DNA of 18,533 nucleotides from CAYOVG01 sp964407285 (GCA_964407285.1 CAYOVG010000109.1:1-18533); one strand, 5' to 3'. Shown: positions 1-8,302, counted from the first letter of the stretch. Notes: a model not told the origin generated them from the sequence alone. Program-made: numbers and translations.

Positions 1-716
1 CCGGTAAGATCTGCATCATCGAGGAGATAGCGCGCCAGACCGATCTGCTGGCGCTCAACGCCGCCATCGAGGCCGCGCGGGCGGGCGAGCACGGCAAGGG
101 TTTCGCCGTCGTGGCCTCCGAGGTGAGGAAGCTCGCGGAACGGAGCCAGACCGCGGCCGGAGAGATCAACAACCTCGCCGTGTCCAGCGTCCAGGTGGCC
201 GAAAACGCGGGAGCCATGCTGGAGAAAATCGTCCCCGACATCCAGAGAACGGCCGACCTGGTGCAGGAAATCAACGCGGCGGGCAACGAGCAAAACGCAG
301 GGGCGGCGCAGATCAACCAGGCCGTTCAGCAACTCGATACCGTCGTTCAGCAAAACGCCTCCGCATCGGAGGAAATGGCCGCCATGTCCGAGGAACTCCT
401 CAGCCAGGCCGATCAACTCCTCAACACCATCTCCTATTTCAGGATCGAGGGTTCGAAGGGCGCCGCCGCAGCCGCCTCTCCCCCTCCCACGGCAAGGAAG
501 ACCGGCAGGACGGACTACAAGGGCCATCGCGGCATAGCGGGCAGAAAGCCCGCCGCCGCCCCAACGCCGGCCATGCGAAGAATCGGCGCGTACGGTGAAG
601 GCGCCGCCGGGACCGGCGGCGACGAAGGCAACCACAAGGGCATTGCCCTAACCATGGCGAAGGAACCGAAAGCTCGCGGCAACGATCATCTCGACGACGA
701 GTTTGAAAACTATTAA
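1..716 (+). CDS. Methyl-accepting chemotaxis protein, C-terminal part (5' end outside window)
   Basis: This is the last 237 residues of a chemoreceptor whose frame is already open at the left edge (first full codon at 3). It holds the cytoplasmic tip that contacts CheA and CheW (EEIARQTDLLALNAAIEAAR, about residues 7-26 of the fragment) and the returning methylation helix. A low-complexity Ala/Pro/Gly-rich linker follows, then a short conserved tail ending DDEFENY. The DNA is identical to bases 2880-3015 of the complete receptor downstream over positions 1-136 and then diverges, so the two are recent or recombining paralogues. An internal GTG at 111 would give a shorter frame but is not the real start, because conserved receptor sequence continues upstream of it. 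Sensor domain and ligand are outside the window. The family assignment is very secure. Confidence 0.95.
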   Translation, partial: GKICIIEEIARQTDLLALNAAIEAARAGEHGKGFAVVASEVRKLAERSQTAAGEINNLAVSSVQVAENAGAMLEKIVPDIQRTADLVQEINAAGNEQNAGAAQINQAVQQLDTVVQQNASASEEMAAMSEELLSQADQLLNTISYFRIEGSKGAAAAASPPPTARKTGRTDYKGHRGIAGRKPAAAPTPAMRRIGAYGEGAAGTGGDEGNHKGIALTMAKEPKARGNDHLDDEFENY

Positions 717-745
717 TGCATAACGGCGGAATTTCGCGCGCCCTT

Positions 746-833
746 TTCTTGGACAGGATTTTCAGGATGGCTGTGCATTCGGCCGATTCCCAATCCTGTT
801 GATCCCGTACATCCCGGCAATCCTGTCCAAGAA
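746..833. repeat. Inverted repeat with perfect 15-base arms
   Basis: Arms ttcttggacaggatt (746-760) and aatcctgtccaagaa (819-833) are exact reverse complements around a 58-base centre. The centre holds further degenerate copies of a caggat-type word in both orientations. It starts 30 bases after the receptor stop codon, so it could act in RNA 3'-end formation, but no T-run follows. It resembles dispersed intergenic repeats that I associate with deltaproteobacteria; that link is from memory. Confidence 0.75.
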
Positions 834-877
834 TATGGAGCGGGACGGTGAGCGCTTGTTTCCCCGGCCTTCTCGAA

Positions 878-933
878 TCCCAAATCAGGGAAATATTCCG
901 GGACATACAGGCCCTCGATTCCCGGATTTGGGG
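878..933. repeat. Imperfect inverted repeat, 15-base arms
   Basis: tcccaaatcagggaa (878-892) pairs with ttcccggatttgggg (919-933) at 13 of 15 positions, with a 26-base centre. It is a separate palindrome from the one at 746-833. Confidence 0.55.
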
Positions 934-1084
934 AGCGGGGGGAAATGCCTGTTTCTCTCGTTCGATATAAGTGGATGCAATCGCAGCTTAAGCAGGCCGG
1001 CCGGCTTCTGGCCCGTATTTTGCTCCTTACTCCTTGCACCGTGGAAGTTTAAGGTGAAATGGCGCGTATCCGTTGCGGATCTGT

Positions 1085-1112
1085 TTGGTATTGCCTGGAT
1101 GCTGATGATAAT
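1085..1112 (+). promoter_or_regulatory. Possible sigma70-type promoter for the receptor-cheW-cheA operon
   Basis: TTGGTA (1085-1090) and GATAAT (1107-1112) are separated by 16 bases, matching 4/6 and 5/6 of the consensus. It lies about 210 bases upstream of the receptor start codon. There is no other evidence, so this is tentative. Confidence 0.25.
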
Positions 1113-1195
1113 GCGTGAAAACGATCCCCATTCATTGCTCGAGACGCTTACGCTCTGTTCGAGACTCCTTCGATCGGAATAACCGGTCTCATCGT

Positions 1196-1218
1196 CCTTG
1201 CCGGAATACCGGGCAAGG
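1196..1218 (+). other. Small hairpin in the receptor leader
   Basis: ccttgcc and ggcaagg form a 7-bp stem that continues with two GC pairs across a one-base bulge, closed by an AATA loop. It would lie in the 5' leader of the operon if transcription starts near 1120. No T-run follows, so it is not a canonical terminator. Confidence 0.35.
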
Positions 1219-1321
1219 CGCCGTGGACCGGCTGATCGAGGAACAGGATCCGGAAGGGATGTGGGAAACGATTCAACCCTGATTCAAATCACTGCGGGGC
1301 ATCTGGGAGAGGAGACCGGCC

Positions 1322-3607
1322 ATGTTGAAGAACCTTCGATTGGGGACCAAACTGATTAGCGGGTATGTGTGTGTTGCGCTTATCATTGTCGCTGTTGCGG
1401 TAATGGGCTACCTCAACTCCCGATCCATGTACCTGGGGATGAAAACGCTGTACGACGACCGGGTTTTGCCCCTGCAGCAACTCGGGGCGGTCGGTGAGAA
1501 CATCAATAAGCTCTGGTCGGACATCAACAGGCTTGCGCTGATACCCGACGATCATGCGAGGATCGGGCAGAATATCGCGCGGGAAATGGCTGAAATCAAA
1601 AAGCAGACGGATCTCTACCGGGCCACGTACCTGATCCCCGAGGAAAAGAGCGGACTGACGGAATTCGACGCCGCCTGGCCTGTCTATCAGAAAGCGATTG
1701 CCGAGGTGGAGGAATTGATCAAGGCCGGGAACAAAGAGGCTGCGATGCACAGCCTTGTGAACGGCGGCCGGGCGGCCAATGCGCGCAAGGCGGTCGCCGA
1801 ACCGGTCGAGAAGCTCGTTGCCGTCCAGGTGCGCGTCAGTGAGGAAATCAGCAAGGAGGGCGCCGCGAGCTTCGCCGGTATAACCATGAGCAGCATTGCG
1901 GGCGCATCCGTCGGGTTGTTGCTGGCTTTGGGGCTGGGCGTGGCCATCGCCCGCTCCATCACGCGTCCCATGGAAAGGACCGTAAACTTGCTCCGGGAGA
2001 TGAGCCTCGGTCGCCTGGGAGGCCGGCTCGAGATGGACCGTCGCGACGAAATCGGCGTCATGGCCGGGACCATGGATAAGTTCGCCGAAGACCTGCAGCG
2101 GATCGTAGTGAGGGGTATGAAGAGAATCGCCGAAGGCGATCTGAGCATCGAGGTTGTCCCCAAGGACGATGCGGACGAGATCGCTCCCGCGCTTCGGACA
2201 ATCGTCGATTCTCTGCGCGGACTGGTCGCCGAATCCAAGATGCTGACACGGGCCGCGGTGAACGGACAGCTCTCCGTTCGCGGCAATGCGGACAGGTTCC
2301 AGGGCGGATACGGAGAAATCGTGCAAGGGGTGAATCAGACGCTGGATGCGTTAACGGGACCGATGAACGTCGCTGCCGCGTATGTGGACCGGATCAGCAA
2401 GGGAGACATCCCCTCCAGGATCACGGACGACTACAAGGGCGACTTCAATGCGATCAAAAACAACCTGAACCTGTTGATCGATGCAATGAACGAGGTCACA
2501 TCCATCGCGGAAGAAATAGCCGCGGGCAACCTCACGGTTGCGGTCCGGGAACGCTCCGCCGAGGACAAACTCATGCAGGCGCTGTCGAGGATGGTGAGCG
2601 GCCTTAGCGATATCGTCTCCAACATCCAGACCGTGGCGGGACAGGTCATGTCCGGGAGCCAGGAGATGAGCAGCACCGCCGAACAGATCTCCTCCGGGGC
2701 CACCGAGCAGTCGGCGTCCGTCGAGGAGGTCTCCGCGTCGATGGAGGAAATGACGGCCAATATCAGCCAGAACTCCGAAAACGCCCAACAGACGGAGAAA
2801 ATCGCGCTGAAGGCGGCCGACGACGCCAGGCAGGGCGGCAAGGCGGTGGTCGAGACCGTCTCCGCCATGAAGCAGATCGCCGGTAAGATCTGCATCATCG
2901 AGGAGATAGCGCGCCAGACCGATCTGCTGGCGCTCAACGCCGCCATCGAGGCCGCGCGGGCGGGCGAGCACGGCAAGGGTTTCGCCGTCGTGGCCTCCGA
3001 GGTGAGGAAGCTCGCCGAACGGAGCCAGACCGCGGCCGGAGAGATCAGCAATCTCGCCGTGTCCAGCGTACAGGTGGCCGAGAACGCCGGAGCCATGCTC
3101 GACAAAATCGTTCCCGATATTCAGAAGACGGCCGACCTGGTGCAGGAGATCAATGCGGCAAGCAACGAGCAAAACGCGGGAGCGGTGCAAATCAACCAGG
3201 CCGTTCAGCAACTGGATGCCGTCATTCAGCAAAACGCTTCCGCATCCGAGGAAATGGCCGGAATGTCCGAGGAACTGCTCGGCCAGGCGGAACAGCTCCT
3301 GGGAGCCATCGGATACTTCAGGATCGGGGATATGGCGGATTCCGGCGCAAACGCCGCCGTCTCTCAATTCACCGCGAAAAAGACCGCCGCGACGGGATAT
3401 AAGTCCAATCGCGCTCCGGCTGCGGGCGACAAACATGCCGTCAACACAACCGTGCGAAGAATTGCCGCGCACGGCAACGGTGGGACCAGGCCCGCCGCCA
3501 ATAAGGACAATAAGGAAGCTAACCGGAAGGGCGTAGCCCTCACCATAACCAACGAGCCGAAAGGACGCGGCAAAGATCGTCTTGATGACGAGTTTGAAAA
3601 TTACTAG
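1322..3607 (+). CDS. Methyl-accepting chemotaxis protein with multiple HAMP-like units
   Basis: This 761-residue transmembrane chemoreceptor feeds the CheA kinase encoded downstream. TM1 is about residues 12-30, followed by a periplasmic helical region of about 155 residues that looks like a four-helix-bundle sensor. TM2 is about 187-210, then a HAMP domain to about 263. A further 170 residues with repeated HAMP-like signatures (for example EGDLSIEV and AAGNLTVAV) suggest a poly-HAMP relay. The signalling hairpin covers about 440-660 with its tip at E527-E528-I529-A530. The tail is a 90-residue variable linker plus the conserved end DDEFENY, possibly a docking tail for adaptation enzymes (inference). 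ATG 1322 has a GAGAGGAG ribosome site. The gene leads an operon, with cheW starting 14 bases after its stop. Ligand unknown. Confidence 0.95.
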   Translation: MLKNLRLGTKLISGYVCVALIIVAVAVMGYLNSRSMYLGMKTLYDDRVLPLQQLGAVGENINKLWSDINRLALIPDDHARIGQNIAREMAEIKKQTDLYRATYLIPEEKSGLTEFDAAWPVYQKAIAEVEELIKAGNKEAAMHSLVNGGRAANARKAVAEPVEKLVAVQVRVSEEISKEGAASFAGITMSSIAGASVGLLLALGLGVAIARSITRPMERTVNLLREMSLGRLGGRLEMDRRDEIGVMAGTMDKFAEDLQRIVVRGMKRIAEGDLSIEVVPKDDADEIAPALRTIVDSLRGLVAESKMLTRAAVNGQLSVRGNADRFQGGYGEIVQGVNQTLDALTGPMNVAAAYVDRISKGDIPSRITDDYKGDFNAIKNNLNLLIDAMNEVTSIAEEIAAGNLTVAVRERSAEDKLMQALSRMVSGLSDIVSNIQTVAGQVMSGSQEMSSTAEQISSGATEQSASVEEVSASMEEMTANISQNSENAQQTEKIALKAADDARQGGKAVVETVSAMKQIAGKICIIEEIARQTDLLALNAAIEAARAGEHGKGFAVVASEVRKLAERSQTAAGEISNLAVSSVQVAENAGAMLDKIVPDIQKTADLVQEINAASNEQNAGAVQINQAVQQLDAVIQQNASASEEMAGMSEELLGQAEQLLGAIGYFRIGDMADSGANAAVSQFTAKKTAATGYKSNRAPAAGDKHAVNTTVRRIAAHGNGGTRPAANKDNKEANRKGVALTITNEPKGRGKDRLDDEFENY

Positions 3608-3621
3608 AGAGGGGGGCATCG

Positions 3622-4125
3622 ATGGACATTCAAGCCAACTCGTCCGGCGGAGCCGGCAAGTACCTTACATTCGCCATGGCCGGCGAATTCTACGCAATAG
3701 AGATCTCCTCGGTGAGAGAAGTGCTGGACATGACCGACATCACCAGGATTCCCACAACTCCCGAATTCATGCTGGGGGTGGTCAACCTGCGGGGAAACGC
3801 AGTGCCGGTGATAGATCTGCGTCTCAAGTTCGGCCTGGAAAAGACGGAGCGCACCATCAACACCAGGATCATCATCATGGAAATCAACATGGATGACGAA
3901 GTCTGGCTTCTGGGAGCAATGGCGGACTCCGTCAAGGAAGTGCTCGAAATCGAGGCGTCCATGATCGACCCGCCGCCGAAGATGGGGACCAGCATCCGTA
4001 CGGATTTCCTCAGCGGGCTGGCCAAACATGATGGGAGATTCATTCTCCTGCTGGATACCGCTAAAGTATTCTCCATGGAGGAGCTGAGCGCCATCCAGGA
4101 TGCGGGCGGGAGCATCGCCGCATAA
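3622..4125 (+). CDS. cheW: Chemotaxis coupling protein CheW
   Basis: This 167-residue single-domain CheW adaptor links receptors to CheA in the sensory array at the inner membrane. The family pattern is clear: an early beta-strand YLTFAMAGEFYAIEI, the IRMI-like segment with IPTTPEFMLGVVNLRGNAVPV (split here only for description) at about residues 47-67, then DLRLKFGL. A C-terminal strand, ILLLDTAKVF, falls at about 139-148. A GAGAGGGGGG ribosome site precedes ATG 3622. It sits between the receptor and the STAS gene, all in the same direction with short gaps, so it is very probably co-transcribed. Length is typical of the family, and nothing appears truncated. Confidence 0.96.
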   Translation: MDIQANSSGGAGKYLTFAMAGEFYAIEISSVREVLDMTDITRIPTTPEFMLGVVNLRGNAVPVIDLRLKFGLEKTERTINTRIIIMEINMDDEVWLLGAMADSVKEVLEIEASMIDPPPKMGTSIRTDFLSGLAKHDGRFILLLDTAKVFSMEELSAIQDAGGSIAA

Positions 4126-4149
4126 ACGGTTGAAGACGAAGGAGCGTTC

Positions 4150-4431
4150 ATGAAAGTACTCCTCTCAGGCGACTGCACGGTCGGAAGGGCGGCGGAACTA
4201 AAGACGTTGCTGCTCTCCTCGCTCGGCCGCGACACTGAGTTGATCCTCGATTTCGAAAAGGTCGAGGAAGCGGACCTTTCCTTCTTCCTGGTGCTGCATT
4301 CACTGATTTCCACATGCGGGAAGAGGGGTAAGAAGTTGACGATGCTTGCGAACCTGCCGGAGAAACTGGCCGGAAGAGCCGGGATGGCCGGACTTGCGCA
4401 TATCGTCCGGGAGCTGAAGACCGAAAGTTGA
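4150..4431 (+). CDS. STAS-domain protein in the chemotaxis operon
   Basis: This 93-residue protein is made of a single STAS (sulphate transporter/anti-sigma-factor antagonist) fold. An N-terminal strand, KVLLSGDCTVGRAAEL, is followed by LILDFEKVEEADLSFFLVLH, where the Ser of DLSFF (about residue 43) aligns with the usual phospho-acceptor region. A final strand-helix unit, KKLTMLANLPEKL, follows. STAS proteins commonly act as phosphorylation-controlled binding switches. Here the position between cheW and cheA implies a role in tuning or localising the array, which is inference. Ribosome site GGAG lies 6 bases before ATG 4150. The usual kinase or phosphatase partners of STAS switches are not visible in the window. 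Confidence 0.85.
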   Translation: MKVLLSGDCTVGRAAELKTLLLSSLGRDTELILDFEKVEEADLSFFLVLHSLISTCGKRGKKLTMLANLPEKLAGRAGMAGLAHIVRELKTES

Positions 4432-4453
4432 TGCTTGGCGCGAGGTAGCGGCT

Positions 4454-6538
4454 ATGCCTGAAATCGATTTCACGAAGACTTTCAGAGATGAGGCTCAGGA
4501 ACGGCTGAGCGAGATGGAGGAGGCGCTGCTGGACCTGGAGCACTCCCCCGAAAATGCCGATTGCATGAACAGGGCTTTCAGGGCCATGCATACCATAAAA
4601 GGTTCCGCGGCCATGTTCGGCTTCGAGGAAATCGCTCGCTTCACCCACGATCTCGAGACCGTACTCGACAGGGTGCGCTCCGGCGCAATTCCGGTTACGA
4701 AAGAGCTTCTAACCGTGGCTCTGGCCGCCAAGGACCACATCTCCGGGCTGCTTGCTCCCGACGCCGAGGCGGAAGGCGTATCCGACGCATCGGAGGCGCT
4801 CATATCGGAGTTCAGAAAGCTCCTCGGTGAGACGGAGCGGCGCCCCGGCGGGCCGAATGCGGGACCGTTGTCCGCAACGGCGAATGCCGGCCCGAACGCT
4901 CCCGCGCCGGCCGGAGGGAAAAGCGAAGTCTACTGGATTCGCTACAAGCCGTCCCCCGATTCCTTCATGACCGGCACCGACCCCCTGAATCTGCTCGGCG
5001 AACTCACGCAACTCGGCAGAATGCGGCAGACATTCTATCCGGGACCCGTCCCGGATCTCGATGCGTTCGATCCCGAAACCGTATTCGGCATGTGGGACAT
5101 AATCATCAGTACGGATGCGGGTCTGAATGCTTTGAACGACGTCTTCATTTTCGTGCTGGAAGACCACCACGTGCTCATCCGCAAAATATGCGACGGGGGC
5201 GTGAGAGCCTCCGACCTGGAAATGTTTTTGAACATCTTGCAGGCCGGTCCGAAAAGGAGTGAGCAGACCCTCCTGGCCGCCCTGACCGGGGCATTCACGG
5301 AAAATATTCTCAAGCCCCGGGCGGCGGCAAGAAAACAGGAAGCGCGCGATGGTGCGTGCAAGAGCGGGGGGCAAAACGGTTCCTCCAGCATACGGATCGA
5401 TTCCGAGAAGCTGGACAGGCTGGTGAACATGGTCGGCGAACTGGTCATTATCCAGTCCCGGCTCGCGCAGGCGGTGAGAGGCAACGGCACTCCGGTCCTG
5501 AAACGCATATCGGAAGACATGGAACGGCTGATGGACGAGATGCGTGAAAATGCGATCGGCATTCGCATGCTTCCCATCGGAACCACCTTCGGCGCGCTCA
5601 ACAGGCTGGTGCGCGATCTGTGCGTGAGCCTCGGCAAGGAGGTGGAGTTCGTCACGGAAGGCGGGGAGACGGAACTCGACAAGACCGTGATCGACCGGCT
5701 CAAGGACCCGCTGATGCATATTCTGCGTAACTGCATAGATCATGGGATCGAGGCGTCGGAGGCGCGAGTCGCGGCAAACAAGCCCGCCAGGGGAACCATC
5801 CGGCTCTCCGCGGGACATTCCGGCGGCGATGTCCTCCTGACCATTACCGACGACGGCGCCGGCATAGACGTGGAGAAGGTAAGAGCCAAGGCGGAGGAAC
5901 GGGGACTGCTCCCCGCGGGCTCACCCGCCCTCGGAGATGCGGAAATCTACGCCCTGCTTTTCGAACCGGGCTTTTCGACGGCCGATAAGGTGTCGGATGT
6001 GTCGGGACGGGGCGTCGGGATGGACATGGTCAAGAAGAGCATCGAGAACCTGAGGGGGGCCATCACCATCGAGAGCCGGAAGGGGCGAGGGACCACGCTC
6101 AGAATCAGGCTGCCCCTGACTCTCGCCATCCTGGACGGCCTGATGGTCAAGGTCGGAGCCGAGTCGTTCATTCTCCCGCTCGCATCCGTCGAAGCCTGCC
6201 AGGAACGCTTCGTCGATGGAGAAGTCAAGATGCTCGCCGTCGTGGAGCGGATAGGCAAGATGATCCCCTGCATCAGCCTCCGAAAGCTCCTGGACGTCCC
6301 CGGCCCGCAACCCGGCTACGAGCGGATCGTCGTTGCGACCGTGGATGACATGAAAGTGGGGCTTGCCGTCGATATCGTCGTCGGACGGCAACAGACGGTG
6401 ATAAAACGCCTGGCCGGAGTGTACAAAAACCTCAACTGGATTTCCGGAACGACCATCAACGGGGACGGCGGCATCTCGCTCATCCTGGATGTGCACCAGA
6501 TCGTGAAGTTCGCCACGTCGCAGTCGCAAGCGATGTAG
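4454..6538 (+). CDS. cheA: Chemotaxis histidine kinase CheA
   Basis: This is a 694-residue cytoplasmic kinase of the receptor-CheW-CheA complex. The HPt domain (about 1-110) has the phospho-acceptor His46 in MHTIKGSAAMFGF. Residues about 157-250 form a distinct domain (starting VYWIRYKP, with the signature GTDPLNLLGEL) in the position where E. coli CheA has its CheY-binding P2 domain. The dimerisation helices start near S310 (IRIDSEKLDRLVNMVGE). The ATPase domain has an N box with N426 (ILRNCIDHG), a G1 box at D466-D467-G468-A469-G470 and a G2 box at G518-R519-G520-V521-G522. The C-terminal CheW-like domain runs from about 555 to the end. ATG 4454 has GAGGTAG upstream. All catalytic motifs are present, so it should be active. 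No response regulator gene follows; the next gene is convergent. Confidence 0.97.
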   Translation: MPEIDFTKTFRDEAQERLSEMEEALLDLEHSPENADCMNRAFRAMHTIKGSAAMFGFEEIARFTHDLETVLDRVRSGAIPVTKELLTVALAAKDHISGLLAPDAEAEGVSDASEALISEFRKLLGETERRPGGPNAGPLSATANAGPNAPAPAGGKSEVYWIRYKPSPDSFMTGTDPLNLLGELTQLGRMRQTFYPGPVPDLDAFDPETVFGMWDIIISTDAGLNALNDVFIFVLEDHHVLIRKICDGGVRASDLEMFLNILQAGPKRSEQTLLAALTGAFTENILKPRAAARKQEARDGACKSGGQNGSSSIRIDSEKLDRLVNMVGELVIIQSRLAQAVRGNGTPVLKRISEDMERLMDEMRENAIGIRMLPIGTTFGALNRLVRDLCVSLGKEVEFVTEGGETELDKTVIDRLKDPLMHILRNCIDHGIEASEARVAANKPARGTIRLSAGHSGGDVLLTITDDGAGIDVEKVRAKAEERGLLPAGSPALGDAEIYALLFEPGFSTADKVSDVSGRGVGMDMVKKSIENLRGAITIESRKGRGTTLRIRLPLTLAILDGLMVKVGAESFILPLASVEACQERFVDGEVKMLAVVERIGKMIPCISLRKLLDVPGPQPGYERIVVATVDDMKVGLAVDIVVGRQQTVIKRLAGVYKNLNWISGTTINGDGGISLILDVHQIVKFATSQSQAM

Positions 6539-6539
6539 A

Positions 6540-6555
6540 ACGGGTTGCGGGTTGC
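6540..6555. repeat. Reverse-complement copy of the 14-base aacccg repeat
   Basis: acgggttgcgggtt (6540-6553) is the exact reverse complement of 12798-12811 in the tandem repeat before the first deaminase gene. It fills most of the 22-base gap between the convergent cheA and haem-receptor genes. Confidence 0.6.
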
Positions 6556-6560
6556 AGACA

Positions 6561-8183
6561 TCACCCCTTCGGGCGTTTCATCAGCGCACGGGATTCGGCG
6601 CCGCCGGACGAATCCCGGCCGTCCAGTTCCTTCGCGCTGATCCCCACGATCCGGGAGAGCTGGGTGATCATTCCGCTCAAGTTCTCGGCCTGTGAGGAGA
6701 GGTCCGCGCTGTCCTCCGCGACCTGTTCGGAGATGGCGGCATTCGACTGCGTTACCTGGTCGATCGAGTTGACGGCTATGTTCACCTGGCGCACGCCCTC
6801 GGACTGCTCGTCGCTGGCGATGGAGATCTCTTTCGCCAGGTTGTTCACCCGGTTGATCCCCTGAACGACCTTATCCAGCAGGGCCCTCACCTCCTGGGCG
6901 GCCGACACTCCCATATCGGAGTTCTTCCTCGCCTTCTCCACCAGCGCCGCCGTATCCCTCGCCGCCTTCGCGCTTCGCATCGCAAGGGAGCGCACCTCTT
7001 CCGCCACGACCGCGAAACCCGCCCCCGCCTCCCCCGCTCGCGCCGCCTCCACCGAAGCGTTCAAGGACAGCAGGTTGGTCTGGAAGGCTATTTCCTCGCT
7101 GGCCTTCATTATGACGACGATCTGGTTCGACGAATCGTTGATCTTTTCTATGACGTCCACCATGTGCTTCATGCTCTCGTGCGCGGAACCCACGGCGGAG
7201 AGGACCTCCTGGGACACGTTGCTGGTCTCGCGAACGTTTTCCGCGTTCGACCGGGTCATCGAGGTCACCTCTTCCAGTGACGCCGCGGTCTCTTCCAGGC
7301 TGGCCGCCTGCGCCGTGGCGCCGTCCGACAGCCTGTTGCTGGAATCGGCGACATTGCGCGCCGCGTCATCGACCATGGACGCCGCGCTGGAGATTTCCCG
7401 GATCACGCGGCGAACCGGTTTCACCACGGAATTGGAGACAATGCGAATACTCAGGGCGGCAAGAGCCACGGACATGACCAGTAGTCCGACCACCGTCGCG
7501 TACGACGCCTTTCTGATCGATTCGGCCAGTTGGCGGTCCGCCCGGTCCAGCGACTGTATCACTTCGAACGCCCCGTGAATCTCTCCTTCCTTCCAGTTCT
7601 CCATCTTTACGCCGGTCGGGTCCTTTCCCTCGTCGTTTCCCCAGTTCGCCTTGGAATCGGCCGGGTCGCCATGACAGATGAGACAGGTTTTGGTAAGGCG
7701 CACCGCCCGGTAGTAGCGAACGGAATTGATGGCCGGATCGATTTCGAAATACTCGTTGAGGTTCTTTTCCGTCATGAGCTTGAGGGCTGCGGCTTCCCTT
7801 TCGTCGGGCTGGTTCTTCGGGTTCCTGGGCTGGAACTTGGGCACCTTGAAGACGTACCCGTCTTCCTGGGCGTTCCTCATGGCCGCCTTCCACGCGGTCA
7901 CGACCGGTATGCTGCCGAGGACCCGGTCCATTTGATTGTCTTTGACGAAGCCACGCGCCTGCTCCAGGGAGAACAGCCCCATGGACCACTTCAGCTCCAT
8001 TTCGTCCCGAAAGGCCTCCAGCGTCATGCATATGGATCTCGCTTTGGCCGTGAAGGCGTTGACGGTCTCTTCCCTCGACTTCTCCACGTACATCTTGAAC
8101 AGGAATGCAATGAGGCATGTGGGGAATATGATTCCGACCGCTACGATTTTCATCCTGAGGGACCATTTGCTGTTCTGAACCAT
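6561..8183 (-). CDS. Methyl-accepting chemotaxis protein with haem-binding periplasmic sensor
   Basis: This 540-residue chemoreceptor has TM1 at about residues 11-29, a periplasmic sensor at about 30-225, TM2 at about 226-248, then HAMP and a signalling hairpin with its tip at about 363 (EEIAFQTNLLSLNA). The sensor carries a c-type haem attachment motif, C167-L-I-C170-H171, in TKTCLICHGD. The surrounding YYRAVRLT and later EGEIHGAF segments fit the Tll0287-like (DUF3365) family. It should therefore sense redox state or a small gas through haem (family inference). The frame is open further upstream to 8279, but the start at 8183 is preferred: it has AGGAG about 7 bases upstream and begins directly before TM1. 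There is no DDEFENY-type tail. It is convergent with cheA and divergent from the small secreted protein gene. Confidence 0.93.
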   Translation of the reverse strand: MVQNSKWSLRMKIVAVGIIFPTCLIAFLFKMYVEKSREETVNAFTAKARSICMTLEAFRDEMELKWSMGLFSLEQARGFVKDNQMDRVLGSIPVVTAWKAAMRNAQEDGYVFKVPKFQPRNPKNQPDEREAAALKLMTEKNLNEYFEIDPAINSVRYYRAVRLTKTCLICHGDPADSKANWGNDEGKDPTGVKMENWKEGEIHGAFEVIQSLDRADRQLAESIRKASYATVVGLLVMSVALAALSIRIVSNSVVKPVRRVIREISSAASMVDDAARNVADSSNRLSDGATAQAASLEETAASLEEVTSMTRSNAENVRETSNVSQEVLSAVGSAHESMKHMVDVIEKINDSSNQIVVIMKASEEIAFQTNLLSLNASVEAARAGEAGAGFAVVAEEVRSLAMRSAKAARDTAALVEKARKNSDMGVSAAQEVRALLDKVVQGINRVNNLAKEISIASDEQSEGVRQVNIAVNSIDQVTQSNAAISEQVAEDSADLSSQAENLSGMITQLSRIVGISAKELDGRDSSGGAESRALMKRPKG

Positions 8184-8302
8184 TGTTTTCTCCTGATTCC
8201 ATGGGCCGGGCATATGATTCTTTTCTGTTTGCGCCGTAATATACCATGTGTTATCTGATCTGCTGCGATCCATCAACACAGTGAACGGGAGCAGGAGTCA
8301 TC
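8184..8302. promoter_or_regulatory. Divergent intergenic region of haem receptor and secreted protein
   Basis: These 119 bases separate two genes read in opposite directions and must hold both promoters. An AT-rich patch at 8237-8243 could supply a -10 element for either strand (TAATAT on plus, TATATT on minus). I see no convincing -35 partner and no clear operator palindrome. Confidence 0.4.

Larger units (their letters stand above)
717..1321. other. Spacer between the two chemoreceptor genes, no gene seen
   Basis: These 605 bases lie between the stop of the first receptor and the start of the second. They hold two inverted repeats (746-833 and 878-933), a small hairpin (1196-1218) and a possible promoter (1085-1112). 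Open frames here, such as 799-1182 on the plus strand, have no ribosome site, no recognisable domain and arginine/proline-rich translations, so I do not call a gene. Confidence 0.7.

Noticed and set aside
799..1182. A 127-codon plus-strand frame in the receptor spacer
   Set aside because: It crosses two inverted repeats, lacks a ribosome site and resembles no protein.
2351..3619. A 422-codon minus-strand open frame
   Set aside because: It is antisense to the chemoreceptor, His/Gly/Leu/Arg-rich, and has no ribosome site or family features.
4709..5818. A 369-codon minus-strand open frame inside cheA
   Set aside because: It is antisense to clear CheA domains with composition typical of a shadow frame.
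8184..8279. A 32-residue extension of the haem receptor
   Set aside because: The sequence before the ATG at 8183 is polar, occupies the divergent promoter region, and AGGAG sits just upstream of 8183.
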